A stretch of 64,000 nt of DNA from Halieaceae bacterium UBA4452 (GTDB taxonomy: Bacteria > Pseudomonadota > Gammaproteobacteria > Pseudomonadales > Halieaceae), in NCBI GenBank assembly GCA_002389505.1, contig DGPA01000026.1, forward strand, positions 120,451 through 184,450. Reading direction: 5' to 3'. The translations under genes and the position numbers were made by a program. Numbering within the stretch: position 1 is the stretch's first letter; each line of letters begins with the position of its first letter. Positions 1 through 10,914 of the stretch are shown here, piece after piece. Under the pieces are notes generated by a model, which searched no databases, was not told the DNA's origin, and saw nothing but the letters and a program-made list of their open reading frames with translations.

Positions 1-303
1 CGAGCCTTTTCGCAGGTGGATGTTATCGCCGGACCCACCGCACCGAGTATCGCCTTTCACCATGGTGAAAAGGCAGCTGACCCTATTGCCATGTATATGG
101 AAGATGTCTACACCCTATCGGTCAACCTCGCGGGGTTACCCGGCATGTCTGTTCCAGCAGGGTTGATTAACGGCATGCCCATAGGATTACAACTGATCGG
201 CCGTGCCTTTGATGAGCAAACCTTGCTTCGAGCTGGACATTTCTTTCAGCAACGCACCGATTGGCATACTCAGAGACCAACGCTTGCAGGAACTTCATCG
301 TGA
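1..303 (+). CDS. gatA: Glutamyl-tRNA(Gln) amidotransferase subunit A, C-terminal fragment
   Basis: This is the last 100 codons of GatA, the amidase subunit of the GatCAB complex that converts Glu-tRNA(Gln) (and often Asp-tRNA(Asn)) to the amide form. The frame is open from base 1, so the gene starts outside the window. Family-typical C-terminal segments are visible: a GPTAPS stretch, [11 protein letters not shown], and [15 protein letters not shown]. The TGA stop (301-303) overlaps the GTG start of gatB, consistent with translational coupling. The identification rests on these motifs and on the adjacent gatB. Confidence 0.95.
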   Translation, partial: RAFSQVDVIAGPTAPSIAFHHGEKAADPIAMYMEDVYTLSVNLAGLPGMSVPAGLINGMPIGLQLIGRAFDEQTLLRAGHFFQQRTDWHTQRPTLAGTSS

Positions 304-1745
304 AATGGGAACAGGTGATGGGTCTTGAAGTCCATCTACAGCTGGCCACCCAAACCAAGATTTTCTCTGGAGCCGCTAATCGCTTTGGCGCCGAGCCCAA
401 CAGGCAGGCCTGTGCGGTCGATCTCGGCATGCCCGGTATGCTGCCAGTAGTGAATGAGCTGGCAGTCAAGTATGCGGTCATGTTTGGCTTGAGCATCGAC
501 GCTGCGATTGGCAAACGGTCAGTCTTTGACCGGAAAAACTATTTTTACCCTGACTCCCCCAAGGGCTATCAAATCAGTCAGTTTTTCGAGCCTATCGTGG
601 GCGAAGGTAGCTTTACCATTCCCATGCCTGACGGCAGCACGTTTCCTATCCGCATAACCCGGGCGCACCTAGAGGAGGACGCGGGAAAATCAGTCCACGA
701 TGCCTTTGCGGGGCAAACGGGCATCGATCTCAATCGCGCTGGAACGCCACTACTGGAGATTGTTACGGAGCCTGATTTTCGAACGGCAGAACAGGCGGTT
801 GCCTACCTCAAAGCTCTCCACTCTCTAGTCACTACTTTGGGTATTTCCGACGGCAATATGGCCGAAGGTTCCATGCGCTGCGATATTAATCTTTCACTGC
901 GAGCAGAGGGCAGTGACGAGCTGGGTACCCGAACAGAAATTAAAAACGTGAATTCATTCCGGTTCGTCGAGCGCGCCATTGGCGTTGAAGCCGAGCGTCA
1001 ACGCGATATTTTAGAGGACGGTGGTCGGATCGTCCAAGAGACTCGACTGTATGATGCTGACAATAATGAAACCCGCTCCATGCGCTCAAAAGAGGTCGCC
1101 AATGACTACCGATACTTCCCTGAGCCGGACCTGCTCCCGATAATCATTGATGAGACCTATATTGAAACCCTTCGAGCAACACTCCCCGAACTGCCAGGGC
1201 CAAAGCGGCAGCGTTTCGTCCAGCACTATGCATTGAGTGACTATGATGCGGCACTGTTGGCATCGGAGCGAACGCTGGCCGCCTATTTCGAGGCGGTCAC
1301 CGCGTCCTGTGGCGAAGCCAAGCTCGCCGCCAATTGGATTCTGGGTGACCTGTCAGCGGCTTTGAATCGCGAGGACATAGGTATTAACCAATGCCCGGTA
1401 ACCCCGGAGGCGTTGGCGGGACTCATTCTCCGCATTGCCGACAACACGCTGTCGAGCAAGCTGGCTAAACAAGTGTTTGAGGGCCTCTGGCGAGGTCAGG
1501 GCAGCGCCGAAGACATTATTGAGGCACAGGGCCTTGAGCAGGTCAGCGACAGTGGCGTTCTAGAGGCAATGATCGATGAGGTGATTGCCAATAATCCCGC
1601 TCAAGTGGTTCAATATAAAGCCGCCGATGAAGGTAAGCGGAAAAAACTATCGGGCTTTTTTGTCGGACAAATTATGAAAGCGTCAAAAGGCCAGGCAAAT
1701 CCCCAGCTGCTCAGTACCCTGCTCATCAAGAAACTTGACCGTTAG
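300..1745 (+). CDS. gatB: Aspartyl/glutamyl-tRNA amidotransferase subunit B
   Basis: GatB activates and helps transamidate mischarged Glu-tRNA(Gln)/Asp-tRNA(Asn) within GatCAB. The product is 481 aa, the usual length. The N-terminus [19 protein letters not shown] matches the GatB signature, followed by the kinase-like core ([19 protein letters not shown]) and the C-terminal YqeY-like tail (about residues 330-480). I chose the GTG at 300 because it overlaps the gatA stop (GTGA) and puts the conserved KWE at residue 2. A longer frame from 261 would add residues atypical of the family. Presence of GatAB implies an indirect tRNA-Gln or tRNA-Asn charging route. Confidence 0.97.
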   Translation: MKWEQVMGLEVHLQLATQTKIFSGAANRFGAEPNRQACAVDLGMPGMLPVVNELAVKYAVMFGLSIDAAIGKRSVFDRKNYFYPDSPKGYQISQFFEPIVGEGSFTIPMPDGSTFPIRITRAHLEEDAGKSVHDAFAGQTGIDLNRAGTPLLEIVTEPDFRTAEQAVAYLKALHSLVTTLGISDGNMAEGSMRCDINLSLRAEGSDELGTRTEIKNVNSFRFVERAIGVEAERQRDILEDGGRIVQETRLYDADNNETRSMRSKEVANDYRYFPEPDLLPIIIDETYIETLRATLPELPGPKRQRFVQHYALSDYDAALLASERTLAAYFEAVTASCGEAKLAANWILGDLSAALNREDIGINQCPVTPEALAGLILRIADNTLSSKLAKQVFEGLWRGQGSAEDIIEAQGLEQVSDSGVLEAMIDEVIANNPAQVVQYKAADEGKRKKLSGFFVGQIMKASKGQANPQLLSTLLIKKLDR

Positions 1746-2338
1746 CGGCTCTCAAGAGGTACGCGCCCTTTGAGAAAGCGCTCTCGGTTCTCGCGCTTTT
1801 TTTCCGCACTCTTTTTCAGCAGCAAGTAGACGGCTCCCGTGCCACCATGTACAGGCTGGGCGGAGTGGAAGGCCTGTACATCATCGAGGCTTTTTAACCA
1901 CTCATTGACGTACCCTTTCAAGACAGCCGTGCGCTCAACCTCGGCCTTACGCTGTCCTTTACCGTGCATAATCAATACGGTGCGTAGGCCAAGTTGCATC
2001 GAATCGTGAATAAATTCTACGACTTCGTCACGCGCTTCTTTCACCGTCATCCGATGGCAATCTAACCGCGCCTCGATGTCATACTTGCCCGTTCGCATCT
2101 TTTTATAAACCCCATGCTGAATGCCGGGCCGCTTAAACTGTAGGACATACCAAGCGTCAAGTGGCTCCACCCCTTCATCGACCAGCGGATTAACGGCCTC
2201 GTCTAATGCGCCTGAGGCAGCTAGTCGACGCTGCTCCGCATTGACAGCGTCAGAGCGCTTGTCTAATCGCTCCCTCGGTTCTCGGCTCAATGGCTTGACC
2301 CCGGCCATCTCCTCAAAAAACAGCTCTTCATCCGCCAT
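1742..2338 (-). CDS. Smr-domain protein (YdaL/SmrA-like)
   Basis: A 198-residue protein with a C-terminal Smr (small MutS-related) domain at about residues 88-178. The [11 protein letters not shown] segment stands where the family has LDLHG, and IMHGKGQRK and [13 protein letters not shown] are the characteristic Smr motifs. The first 80 residues are charged and probably flexible. Stand-alone Smr proteins are nucleases or nucleic-acid binders; the exact role of this subfamily in gammaproteobacteria is not settled. The gene is convergent with gatB and the two overlap by four bases at their 3' ends. Family assignment is firm; function is not. Confidence 0.85.
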   Translation of the reverse strand: MADEELFFEEMAGVKPLSREPRERLDKRSDAVNAEQRRLAASGALDEAVNPLVDEGVEPLDAWYVLQFKRPGIQHGVYKKMRTGKYDIEARLDCHRMTVKEARDEVVEFIHDSMQLGLRTVLIMHGKGQRKAEVERTAVLKGYVNEWLKSLDDVQAFHSAQPVHGGTGAVYLLLKKSAEKKRENRERFLKGRVPLESR

Positions 2339-2403
2339 GTCTTTTCCTTATCTCGCCGTTACTGGCAGTATACTGTTAGTCGCAGTGCAGAGGATCACTT
2401 GTT

Positions 2404-3156
2404 ATGAAAGGAAATATAATTGTCGGCGCCGGCTACTTCTTTCGCGGTCTCAGCATGCTCCCACACAAAGGCATCCGTCGATTTGTCGTCCTACCCCTTG
2501 TGGCTAATATTTTACTCTTTGGCCTGCTGGGCAGCGCCATGTATGACGCCATTGAAGCGATCATCACTGGCGCAGAGGAAACACTACCGGATTGGTTAGC
2601 TTTTCTCACTTGGCTGCTTATTCCCATCCTGTGGCTAATGGGGACTCTGCTGACCGGGTATGTTTCGACGCTGCTCGTCTTATTGGTGACTTCACCTTTC
2701 CATGCGCTACTGGCAGAAAAAGTGGAAGAGAGGGCGACGGGCAAGCAGGTCCCCGGGCTGGAGGGGGTTGGACAAGCGCTATTGCAAGTGCCTAGGGGGT
2801 TCGTTCGAGAACTGAGCAAGTTCGCTTGTTATGTTCCCATGAGTTTTTTTGTCTTGCTGCTGTCCCTGATTCCAGGGCTCAATACCCTCTCTCCCCTCCT
2901 GTGGTTCTTATTGGGGGCCTGGGTTATGGGCTTACAATTTCTCGACTACCCTATGGATAACCATCACCTGTCTTTCAAAGAGGTTCGTAGCGCCAGCGCG
3001 GCACGTCGCTTAAGTAGTTTAGGCTTCGGGGGCACCGTCGCGTTTATCTCGGGAATACCCTTCATCAATATGATTGTGGTACCGGCAGCAGTGATTGGCG
3101 CGACGCTGTTTTGGTGTGAAGAATTACAGCCGCGTCAGTCATCTGCCCAACAGTAG
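2404..3156 (+). CDS. cysZ: CysZ-like sulfate transport membrane protein
   Basis: A 250-residue inner-membrane protein of the CysZ/EI24 family. CysZ takes up sulfate for cysteine synthesis. Long hydrophobic helices are visible at about residues 25-45, 65-100, 140-175 and 200-225. The N-terminal GAGYFFRGLSMLPHKGIRRFV and the central FLDYPMDNHHLSF segment are CysZ hallmarks. It is divergent from the Smr gene, with about 65 bp between them. No cys genes are adjacent, so the substrate is taken from the family rather than from context. Confidence 0.88.
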   Translation: MKGNIIVGAGYFFRGLSMLPHKGIRRFVVLPLVANILLFGLLGSAMYDAIEAIITGAEETLPDWLAFLTWLLIPILWLMGTLLTGYVSTLLVLLVTSPFHALLAEKVEERATGKQVPGLEGVGQALLQVPRGFVRELSKFACYVPMSFFVLLLSLIPGLNTLSPLLWFLLGAWVMGLQFLDYPMDNHHLSFKEVRSASAARRLSSLGFGGTVAFISGIPFINMIVVPAAVIGATLFWCEELQPRQSSAQQ

Positions 3157-3215
3157 ATCCACGGCCAGCCGGCTACCCTAATGACGTTCATCTGAAATCT
3201 GCGCCCATCTCGAAA

Positions 3216-3234
3216 AATAATCATAATCATTATC
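3216..3234. promoter_or_regulatory. Fur box 1 upstream of the siderophore receptor
   Basis: The 19 bases AATAATCATAATCATTATC match the classic Fur consensus GATAATGATAATCATTATC at 17 of 19 positions. The site lies about 85 bp before the receptor start, where a promoter is expected, so the receptor should be repressed by Fur-Fe2+ when iron is plentiful. Confidence 0.85.
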
Positions 3235-3253
3235 AAAAAAGAGTTAAACCCAT

Positions 3254-3272
3254 TTGATAATGCGTATCATTT
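3254..3272. promoter_or_regulatory. Fur box 2 (weaker) upstream of the siderophore receptor
   Basis: A second Fur-like dyad, with GATAATGCGTATCATTTAT at its core, lies about 20 bp downstream of the first box. It matches the consensus at about 13 of 19 positions, with the two outer half-sites GATAAT and ATCATT intact. Tandem Fur sites are common at strongly iron-regulated receptor genes. Confidence 0.6.
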
Positions 3273-3319
3273 ATGTATTATCGGCACTATTTCTTTGATG
3301 TCGACTTCGGAGTGACACC

Positions 3320-5437
3320 ATGTTGTGCAAGCGCGTCAGTGTAGCGATGCTGCTGGTGGCTACCAGCCACTCATTAAATGCTCAAGATCAACCACCAGGC
3401 CAACCCAGCCAAGATACCGTGATTGAGCAAATCTTGGTGCGTGGTGCGTACTTTGGTCAGCGCGTCGCCGCGGGTTCAAAGACCTCCACCCCACTCTTGG
3501 ACGTTCCTCAGTCGGTGTCGTTAATGACCGCTGAGCAAATCAATGATCAGGCGCTCACCAGTATTGCTGCTGTCATGCAATACACCCCCGGAGTCAGTAT
3601 GGGTCAAGGTGAAGATCATCGAGATCAAGTGACGATCCGCGGCCAAAACACCACCGCTGATTTTTTCATCGATGGTCTTCGTGACGACGTACAATATTTT
3701 CGTCCGCTCTATAACCTTGACCGAGTTGAGGTCCTTCGAGGCGCTAATGCGCTGCTGTTTGGCCGCGGTGGCGGCGGTGGCGTCGTTAACCGCGTGACGA
3801 AAACTGCTCAGCTAGAGCAAGATTTCGTCACCATTGCCGGTGGCATCGACTCTTTTGGCGCTCACTCATCGACCTTCGATGGCAATACCAGTCTAGGCCA
3901 ATCACAGGCGCTACGATTGAATGCCTTGGTTGAAAAATTGGACAATCATCGCGACTTTAAAGACGGCGACCGCTGGGCCTTCCAGCCCACTTACACTCTG
4001 AAAGTGGCGGACACCACGACCCTCGTTGCTTCGTGGGAACGCATTAACGACGATCGCGTGGTGGATCGGGGTGTCCCGTCGTTCAACAACGCCCCTCTCC
4101 AAGGCTACACAGACACGTTTTTTGGCAGCCCCTCAATGAACATCACTGCCTTTGAGGGCGATATTATTCGATTCCGGGTTGACCATCGATTGAACCCTCG
4201 GTGGTCGGTGAATGCTACGGCCCAGTATGCCGACTACCAAAAGTACTATCGCAATCTATATCCCACTAACATCAATCTCACTGCGGCAACGGTATCACTG
4301 GATGGCTACGAAGATACCACCGCGCGGCAAAATGCCTTGTTTCAGCTCAATCTCATTGGTCAGTTTTGGACAGGGGAGCTTGAACATACCCTGTTAGCTG
4401 GGGCTGAGCGTGGCAATCAGGACACCGCGAATGCGCGTAGCGATGCCTACTTTTTCGACTCACAAGACGATCAGATTACCTTTAGCTTTTCCGATCCACT
4501 GGTCATCCCCAGCTCAACCCTGACCGCGCCTGTGCGTAATCGTGCATCAGAAGTGAGTTTTACGTCTTTATTTCTGCAGGATGAAGTCAGTGTCGGTACC
4601 GACTGGTCGATAATCCTCGGGCTGCGTTGGGACGAGTTCGCTATTAACGTGATTGACACTATCGAGATAAATAACGGCGCTGGTGACGGTAATAGCGGCC
4701 TTCTGAGTAGCAGAGATAGAGAGATATCGCCACGGGCGGGCATCATTTACAAGCCGTCAGACACACTGTCATTGTATGGCAGTTATAGCATGACTTTTTT
4801 ACCACGATCGGGCGATCAATTCCTCTCGCTTGCTCCCAGCACTGCCAGTCTCGCTCCTGAAGAATTTACCAATAGAGAGTTGGGCATCAAGTGGAACCCC
4901 TCTACGACCTTGAGTGTGGCCGCGTCGCTGTTTCACATTACTCGCGAAAACGGTGCCACGGTAGATCCCAACGACCCCGAGCGAAGTGTGTTAACCGGCA
5001 CCAAAACCCGAGGGCTAGAGTTGCAGCTCAATGGCACGATCAATGACAAATTGATGCTAAATGCCAGCTACACCTATCTTGACGGCACCGAGCTCGGGCG
5101 CTTTGTGAGCGAGCGGCCGGCAAATCGCACGCTGGCACAATTGCCGCAACACAAATTAACGCTGTGGGCTGATTGGACCTTTTCTAGTGAGTGGCGGGCG
5201 GGTCTTGGCGTCATTCATCAAGATGAGCAGTTTGCCAGTCTGAGTAACCAAGTAAGCCTCGATGGATTCACCCGGGTCGATGCAGCCGTTTTTTGGGAGG
5301 TCAGCTCAGCGCTGTCACTGCAACTTAATGTTGAGAACGTGTTTGACGACGCTTACTTCCCCGCCGCCCACAACGACAACAACATCTCGGTCGGCCGACC
5401 GTTGAATGCCCGACTAACAGCGCGCTATCGCTGGTAA
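3320..5437 (+). CDS. TonB-dependent siderophore receptor
   Basis: A 705-residue outer-membrane receptor that should import an iron-siderophore complex using TonB energy. It begins with a signal peptide (VSVAMLLVATSHSLNAQ). The plug domain at about residues 50-165 contains LDVPQSVSLMTAEQIND, QYTPGVSMGQGED and VEVLRGANALLFGRGGGGG. A 22-strand barrel follows, ending in LNARLTARYRW. The DVPQSV and YTPGV signatures place it in the ferrichrome/hydroxamate-type (FhuA/FpvA-like) siderophore subfamily rather than the vitamin B12 group. Two Fur boxes precede it. The specific siderophore cannot be told from sequence, and no siderophore biosynthesis genes are nearby. Confidence 0.93.
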   Translation: MLCKRVSVAMLLVATSHSLNAQDQPPGQPSQDTVIEQILVRGAYFGQRVAAGSKTSTPLLDVPQSVSLMTAEQINDQALTSIAAVMQYTPGVSMGQGEDHRDQVTIRGQNTTADFFIDGLRDDVQYFRPLYNLDRVEVLRGANALLFGRGGGGGVVNRVTKTAQLEQDFVTIAGGIDSFGAHSSTFDGNTSLGQSQALRLNALVEKLDNHRDFKDGDRWAFQPTYTLKVADTTTLVASWERINDDRVVDRGVPSFNNAPLQGYTDTFFGSPSMNITAFEGDIIRFRVDHRLNPRWSVNATAQYADYQKYYRNLYPTNINLTAATVSLDGYEDTTARQNALFQLNLIGQFWTGELEHTLLAGAERGNQDTANARSDAYFFDSQDDQITFSFSDPLVIPSSTLTAPVRNRASEVSFTSLFLQDEVSVGTDWSIILGLRWDEFAINVIDTIEINNGAGDGNSGLLSSRDREISPRAGIIYKPSDTLSLYGSYSMTFLPRSGDQFLSLAPSTASLAPEEFTNRELGIKWNPSTTLSVAASLFHITRENGATVDPNDPERSVLTGTKTRGLELQLNGTINDKLMLNASYTYLDGTELGRFVSERPANRTLAQLPQHKLTLWADWTFSSEWRAGLGVIHQDEQFASLSNQVSLDGFTRVDAAVFWEVSSALSLQLNVENVFDDAYFPAAHNDNNISVGRPLNARLTARYRW

Positions 5438-5461
5438 GGCTCGCTCGGGTAGTTATTTATT

Positions 5462-6691
5462 TTAGTCCAGTAAGCCCTCGGGAGGACGGATGCACTTTAA
5501 CGGCTCTCCCAACAGTGTTTCGATGTCAGGCAATAAAAAGGCATCGTCCTCGCTGGCAAAACTGATCGATATACCGTCGGCGCCGGCGCGTCCCGTGCGC
5601 CCAATGCGGTGGACGTAATCCTCAGGGTCCTCGGGTAAATTATAATTCACCACGTGACTGACTCCCTCGACGTGAATACCGCGTCCCGCAACATCGGTGG
5701 CCACCAATACCGCAATGCGTCCCTCCTTGAAGTCAGACAGGGTTTTTGTCCGCTTCGCCTGGGTAATTTCTCCCGAGAGCATGCCACAAGAAATGCCTGC
5801 TCGACGCAGTTTTTCATGCACGTTACGCACTTGATCCCGACGATTAGCGAAGACAATAGTCGATACCGTTTCGGGGCTACGCAGCACATTGGTCAATATT
5901 CGCATCCGCTCGTGACTGGCGCATAGCCATACTTGTTGATCAACCGAGGCGGTTGCCACCCGCTCTGGCTCAATCTCTACCGTCACCGGCTCAAACGTCC
6001 ATTGCTGAGCAAGGTTGAGAACGTCAGCGGTAAACGTCGCCGAAAACATCAGTGTTTGCCGATCTTTTTTCGCTGGCGTCGCCCTGACGATACGCTTGAC
6101 CTGAGGAATAAAGCCCATATCCAGCATGCGATCGCCCTCGTCCAGCACCAGCGTCTCCACATTATCCAAAAACACATCTCGACGTTGAAGAAAATCAATC
6201 AGTCGTCCTGGCGTGGCGACCACAAGGTCAACCACGGTTGATGTCATTTGCTGAAGCTGCTTTTGGTAATCGGCACCACCAATAAGAGTAACGGTGCTCA
6301 ACCCAGTGTGTCGACCTAAGTCACGCGCGTCAGCGGCTATTTGCATAACCAGCTCACGAGTCGGTGCGATGACTAAGGCGCGAGGCTCCGCGAGAAAACG
6401 CTCGCCCTTCACAGGGTGATTTAACATATCATTAAATAACGTGATCAAAAATGCTGCGGTTTTACCGGTACCGGTTTGCGCTTTCCCGATGGCATCGTAA
6501 CCCTGTAAGGTGTGGGGTAAAATTTGAGCCTGAATAGGGGAACAGTATTGAAATCCGAGGGTTTCAATACCTCGCAATAAGGTGGGGTGAAGGTCAAGAT
6601 CATGGAAGCGTGTTTTCCCCTCTTCCGGCTCAACAACAAATTGCTCAGGGGTCCAGGCAGGATTACCCGGGTGTGTATTGGATTTACTCAA
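5462..6691 (-). CDS. rhlB: DEAD-box ATP-dependent RNA helicase, RhlB-like
   Basis: An ATP-dependent RNA helicase with all core motifs: the Q motif ([11 protein letters not shown]), Walker A (AQTGTGKT), [17 protein letters not shown] (DEAD-type box as DEGD), SAT, and [10 protein letters not shown]. RhlB is the helicase of the RNA degradosome in gammaproteobacteria, and the DEGD variant of the box is characteristic of it. The frame is open upstream to 6823. I chose the TTG at 6691, which gives an [10 protein letters not shown] start. The ATG at 6766 would add a hydrophobic stretch that is unusual for RhlB. The start is therefore uncertain. The gene is convergent with the siderophore receptor. 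Confidence 0.85.
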   Translation of the reverse strand: MSKSNTHPGNPAWTPEQFVVEPEEGKTRFHDLDLHPTLLRGIETLGFQYCSPIQAQILPHTLQGYDAIGKAQTGTGKTAAFLITLFNDMLNHPVKGERFLAEPRALVIAPTRELVMQIAADARDLGRHTGLSTVTLIGGADYQKQLQQMTSTVVDLVVATPGRLIDFLQRRDVFLDNVETLVLDEGDRMLDMGFIPQVKRIVRATPAKKDRQTLMFSATFTADVLNLAQQWTFEPVTVEIEPERVATASVDQQVWLCASHERMRILTNVLRSPETVSTIVFANRRDQVRNVHEKLRRAGISCGMLSGEITQAKRTKTLSDFKEGRIAVLVATDVAGRGIHVEGVSHVVNYNLPEDPEDYVHRIGRTGRAGADGISISFASEDDAFLLPDIETLLGEPLKCIRPPEGLLD

Positions 6692-6804
6692 CAGAAATAA
6701 CTCGACAAGCCATGAAAGTAGGCGACAGTTTAGCACAGCCCAACGCTTATTTTTGATGATGGCCATTAAACAACGAGACACCACAACCATGAGACTAAGT
6801 GCTA

Positions 6805-8223
6805 ATGCCCCTACTGCCATCACTCAATGAACTGACTGATGAATTGCGGCATATCTGGCAAATTGCCTGGCCGCTTTTTATTGCTCAAATCGCCCAAATG
6901 GGTACCGGCGTGGTCGACACCATTATGGCGGGGCACTACGGCGATCAGGATCTCGCCGCTATCGCGGTGGGTTACAATATCTGGCTGCCTGCTTATTTAT
7001 TGGTCTTGGGGATTTTATTTGCCAACGCCTCCATTGTCGCTCAAGACTTTGGCGCCCAAAAATTGGCTAAAATACGCGCACAGCTTCCTCAATCCATGTG
7101 GGTGGCGGTGGCCCTCGGCGCTTTCATTGGGCCGCTCGTCTGGTTTAGCAGTCCATTGATGCACTTGTTAGAGCTGCCTGCGACGACCCACGAAAAAGCC
7201 CTCGCCTACACGCGCATGGTAGCTCTGGGGATTCCCGCCGTGGGATTTTTCCATTCTTTGCGCTTTCATACCCAAGGCTTAGGGATTACCAAGCCGTTTG
7301 CCGTGGCGAGCACGATCGGCTTTTGCGTCAATATCCCGTTAAATTTTGCCTTTATTTACGGCCGTTGGGGTGCGCCCGAAATGGGGGCCGAGGGCTGTGG
7401 TATTGCCACCGCTATTTCAATGTGGCTGAGCTTAATCCTCATTAGTGGCTACGTATTGTATGACAAGAATTTAAAACCCTACCTACCCGAGTGGCGGCCA
7501 ACAGCGCCTAACTGGTTCGTTATCAGAGAAATTCTAGTGCTCGGTGTTCCTATCGGCCTGACTTTTTTTCTGGAAGTGGGCGTATTCAGCCTTATTGCCT
7601 TACTCATAGCGACACTGGGAGACACCGCAATGGCCTCCCATCAAATTGCTTTCAATATTTGGGATATGTTCTACATACCCATGCTGGCGCTGGGAACAGC
7701 CATGTCGACCCGCATGGGGCATGCCATAGGCGCGGGGGAATCTGAAGGGGTTTATCGGGCACTGTGGGTAGGGTGTTTTATTGCCACGGTGGTTTCACTA
7801 TCAACGACGGTCGTTTTATTGTCTGTGCCTGAAATCATTATCGCCCTGTATACAGAGTCTGAAGAAATCCGCGAGTTAGCTATTCGGCTTATACGGCTAG
7901 CTGCGTTCTTCATTCTCATTGATGCCATTCAAATCATTGGTTCATTTACCCTACGAGCATTCAAAGAGACTCGCTTTCCTTTCTTGGTTATGGTGATTTC
8001 TTACTGGCTGGTGGCGCTTCCCTTGGGCTGGTGGCTGGGCTTCGGTGTGGCTGACACCGTCGGCGATGGCGCTGCCGGCTTTTGGTATGCCACCATCGCC
8101 GGGATCACCGTATGCGCGCTCCTCATTGGCCTGCGCGTGCGTACTGTTCTACAGCGTCCTCTACCCGCAGCGGCCAGTTTTGAGCCCGACAACCCAGCGG
8201 GCTTACCCGAGAGCGCACTGTAG
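6805..8223 (+). CDS. MATE family multidrug efflux transporter
   Basis: A roughly 472-residue protein with 12 hydrophobic segments in the arrangement of MATE (NorM/DinF) cation-coupled drug exporters. Family-typical stretches include the first helix with [17 protein letters not shown] and the region [11 protein letters not shown] near the end. The ATG at 6805 is preferred; a GTG lies two codons upstream. It diverges from the helicase gene. The substrate cannot be predicted from sequence. Confidence 0.9.
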   Translation: MPLLPSLNELTDELRHIWQIAWPLFIAQIAQMGTGVVDTIMAGHYGDQDLAAIAVGYNIWLPAYLLVLGILFANASIVAQDFGAQKLAKIRAQLPQSMWVAVALGAFIGPLVWFSSPLMHLLELPATTHEKALAYTRMVALGIPAVGFFHSLRFHTQGLGITKPFAVASTIGFCVNIPLNFAFIYGRWGAPEMGAEGCGIATAISMWLSLILISGYVLYDKNLKPYLPEWRPTAPNWFVIREILVLGVPIGLTFFLEVGVFSLIALLIATLGDTAMASHQIAFNIWDMFYIPMLALGTAMSTRMGHAIGAGESEGVYRALWVGCFIATVVSLSTTVVLLSVPEIIIALYTESEEIRELAIRLIRLAAFFILIDAIQIIGSFTLRAFKETRFPFLVMVISYWLVALPLGWWLGFGVADTVGDGAAGFWYATIAGITVCALLIGLRVRTVLQRPLPAAASFEPDNPAGLPESAL

Positions 8224-8261
8224 CGCCGCTCATCAATCCAAAACAATCGCCGATGGGGAAG

Positions 8262-9017
8262 CTAGGTGTGTGACGACTGGCCGCAGACCGGGCAATCCGC
8301 ACGATGGCTTAGCGCTAACTCAGCGGCGTCATCAACGCGAAAATCGCGAACGCGCAAGACCCCAAAAGCAGGAGTCGCACAGCCAGTAAGTAACTTTAGC
8401 GTGTCAAGGGTTTGTGTCATGGCGACCGCACCCACGACCGGACCTAAAATACCCAGCTGTGCGCAGGAGCCCAGCGCATTATCTGGCTCGGGTGCCAAGC
8501 AGTGATAGCAACCGTATTTTCGCTGTGCATCGAAGACCATGTTTTGTCCGCTCATCTGAACCGCCCCACCCATCACCCATGGCAGACCAAGGCGTGCAGT
8601 ATGTCGATCAATAGCACTGCGCGTGTCCCAGCTGTCACTGGCATCAACAACAACGTCGATATCACCTAATAGCTGATCTGCCGAGCTGTCATCGAAACGG
8701 GTCACCACCGCATCCACTATTACCGAGCTATTACGCGCAGCAATCTCGCTTTTTAGGGCAATCACCTTGCTGCTTCCCAGGGCGCTCTCTGGATAGGCAA
8801 TTTGCCGTGGCAAGTTACTGAGCGCTACGCAATCGTCATCCACTAAGCGCAGCGTACCCACCCCTGCTGCCGCCAAATATAATGCAGTGGGGCACCCCAA
8901 TCCGCCGCAGCCGACCAGTAACACCGACGCCTGCGTCAGGGCTTGTTGACCGTCAAAATCAAACCCCGGCACCGCGATCTGCCGGGAATAACGCTCTAGC
9001 GACTCATCAGATATCAC
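8262..9017 (-). CDS. moeB: E1-like adenylyltransferase (MoeB/ThiF/HesA family)
   Basis: A 251-residue ThiF-fold enzyme that adenylates the C-terminal glycine of a small sulfur-carrier protein (MoaD or ThiS type). The nucleotide-binding loop GCGGLGCPTALYLAAAGVG is near residue 36, followed by DDDCVALSNLPRQ and the catalytic-region KSEIAARNS. Zinc-binding cysteine pairs are present as CYHC and CPVC. It is the last gene of the hemA-prfA-prmC-moeB operon; its ATG overlaps the prmC stop as ATGA. This order is common in gammaproteobacteria, where the gene is usually called moeB, though a thiamine role is not excluded. Confidence 0.87.
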   Translation of the reverse strand: MISDESLERYSRQIAVPGFDFDGQQALTQASVLLVGCGGLGCPTALYLAAAGVGTLRLVDDDCVALSNLPRQIAYPESALGSSKVIALKSEIAARNSSVIVDAVVTRFDDSSADQLLGDIDVVVDASDSWDTRSAIDRHTARLGLPWVMGGAVQMSGQNMVFDAQRKYGCYHCLAPEPDNALGSCAQLGILGPVVGAVAMTQTLDTLKLLTGCATPAFGVLRVRDFRVDDAAELALSHRADCPVCGQSSHT

Positions 9018-9829
9018 AGCAATCGACCGCCGCTGACTCGTTCGTGACCGGCCAAATCTCGACGACTCGCCACCGCGGTAAAGCCGCCCTCACCCAGCAA
9101 GCGGCGAACATCGAAGGCTTGCTGCCAACCGTGCTCAAGTAATAACCAGCCCGGCGACACAAGATGGGCGGCTGCCGAGCTGATGATAGCTCGGATACAA
9201 TCGAGGCCGTCTGCCCCGCCCACCAAGGCTGAGCGCGGCTCTGCCGGCAGATCCCCCTGTGACAAATGGGGGTCATCGGCACAGATGTAGGGTGGATTAC
9301 TGACAATTAAGGGCCATTGTTCACCCGGCAGATCCGCAAACCAGTCACTGCGCCGGTAAGTAACATTACTGAGCTCCAATCGCTGGCCATTGGCCGAAGC
9401 AACCGCAAGCGCCGCCTGACTGACATCAACCGCCGTGATCTGGCAGCCGGGCAGCTCGGTCGCCAATGCCAACGCAACGGCACCGCTGCCAGTACCCAGA
9501 TCAAGCAGCCGCTGGCATTGATGCTGACCAGCTAACTCTACTCCCCAGCTCACCAGCAGCTCGGTGTCGGGTCGCGGGATTAACACCGCTGGGTTGACGG
9601 TTAGGTCTAAGGACCAAAATTCACGGTGGCCCACTAGATACGCCACCGGACTGCCCCGTTGACGACGCGCAGTTAAGTCGACAAACCGCGCCTCAATATT
9701 GGCGCCTACGGGCTCATCCGCGTGAGCGAAATACCAGGCTCGATCACGTTCCAGCACATGCAGTAATAAGGTTTGGGCTTCCCCTACTGGTAGCTCTGCC
9801 CGCGCCACAAGCTGTCTTGGCGATATCAA
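9014..9829 (-). CDS. prmC: Release factor glutamine methyltransferase
   Basis: PrmC (HemK) methylates the glutamine of the GGQ motif in peptide release factors using S-adenosylmethionine. The 271-residue protein has the N-terminal helical domain, the SAM-binding [16 protein letters not shown] at about residue 113, and the catalytic NPPY motif in [15 protein letters not shown]. It sits directly after prfA, its substrate gene, with a four-base ATGA overlap, and it overlaps moeB in the same way. Confidence 0.95.
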   Translation of the reverse strand: MISPRQLVARAELPVGEAQTLLLHVLERDRAWYFAHADEPVGANIEARFVDLTARRQRGSPVAYLVGHREFWSLDLTVNPAVLIPRPDTELLVSWGVELAGQHQCQRLLDLGTGSGAVALALATELPGCQITAVDVSQAALAVASANGQRLELSNVTYRRSDWFADLPGEQWPLIVSNPPYICADDPHLSQGDLPAEPRSALVGGADGLDCIRAIISSAAAHLVSPGWLLLEHGWQQAFDVRRLLGEGGFTAVASRRDLAGHERVSGGRLL

Positions 9830-10914
9830 TGTTGCTCACTCATGGCCGCGAGTTGATCCGCCTGATGCTCCCGCCGGAGCGGCTGGATCACTGCATTTAA
9901 ATCGCCCTGTACGATTTCATCCAATTTATACAAGGTGAGGTTGATTCGATGGTCCGTGATTCGGCCTTGGGGATAGTTATAAGTGCGGATTCTGTCGGAG
10001 CGATCTCCGGTGCCGACTAAGGAGCGACGCTCTGCCGCCTGCGCGTCCGCGGCTTGCTGTTCCGCCGCATCAAGCAGCCGCGCCTGCAACAGTGACATCG
10101 CTCGGGCCCGATTTTTGTGCTGTGAACGCTCATCCTGGCACTCCACGACAATGCCCGTCGGAATATGCGTCAAACGGACGGCAGAATCGGTGGTATTGAC
10201 ATGCTGACCACCCGCACCCGAGGAGCGAAACGTGTCGACGCGTAGATCGCCCTTATTGATATCGATCTCGGCCACTTCATCGGGTTCAGCCATAACAGCA
10301 ACGGTACACGCAGAGGTATGAATGCGCCCTTGAGATTCAGTCTCGGGCACACGTTGCACGCGATGAGCGCCGGACTCGAACTTCAAATACGCGTAGACAT
10401 CGTCACCGCTAATACGCGTAATGACCTCTTTATACCCACCGTGATCGCCCGGTCGCTCCGAAATCACCTCCAAACGCCAGCCGCGGCTCTCGGCATAACG
10501 GCTATACATTCGCAGCAGATCCCCAGAAAAAATGGCCGCTTCATCACCGCCGGTACCCGCACGAATTTCCAAAAAAACGTTGTAGTGGTCGCGTTGATCT
10601 GTGGGCAACAGCAGGATTTCAAGCGCTGCATCAAGCGCGGCCATTTGCTCTCTTGCTGACACCTCCTCCTCCTGGGCCATTGCACGCACATCGGGGTCGG
10701 TATCGGTGAGCATTTCTTGTGCTGCGCTGACGTCGTCGGTGAATTGCAAATAGTCCCGATAAACGTTCACTACCTTATCGAGCTGCGAAAATTCCCGGGA
10801 TAAATCACGGTACCGGTCCTGGTCACCGATAATGTCAGCATCCCCAAGGAGTGCGCTGACCTCCTCGTGACGCTCACAAAGACGCTCTAATTTTGTATGG
10901 ATAGACGCCTTCAC
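9826..10914 (-). CDS. prfA: Peptide chain release factor 1
   Basis: RF1 recognises UAA and UAG stop codons and triggers peptidyl-tRNA hydrolysis. The protein is 362 residues. The catalytic GGQ loop is present in [19 protein letters not shown], and the codon-recognition domain includes [20 protein letters not shown]. The start overlaps the stop of hemA and the end overlaps the start of prmC, so translation of the four genes is probably coupled. Confidence 0.97.
   Translation of the reverse strand: MKASIHTKLERLCERHEEVSALLGDADIIGDQDRYRDLSREFSQLDKVVNVYRDYLQFTDDVSAAQEMLTDTDPDVRAMAQEEEVSAREQMAALDAALEILLLPTDQRDHYNVFLEIRAGTGGDEAAIFSGDLLRMYSRYAESRGWRLEVISERPGDHGGYKEVITRISGDDVYAYLKFESGAHRVQRVPETESQGRIHTSACTVAVMAEPDEVAEIDINKGDLRVDTFRSSGAGGQHVNTTDSAVRLTHIPTGIVVECQDERSQHKNRARAMSLLQARLLDAAEQQAADAQAAERRSLVGTGDRSDRIRTYNYPQGRITDHRINLTLYKLDEIVQGDLNAVIQPLRREHQADQLAAMSEQH

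Noticed and set aside
2121..2507. Plus-strand open frame opposite the Smr gene
   Set aside because: It is antisense to a gene with clear domain motifs and overlaps cysZ in another frame; no homology or start signal.
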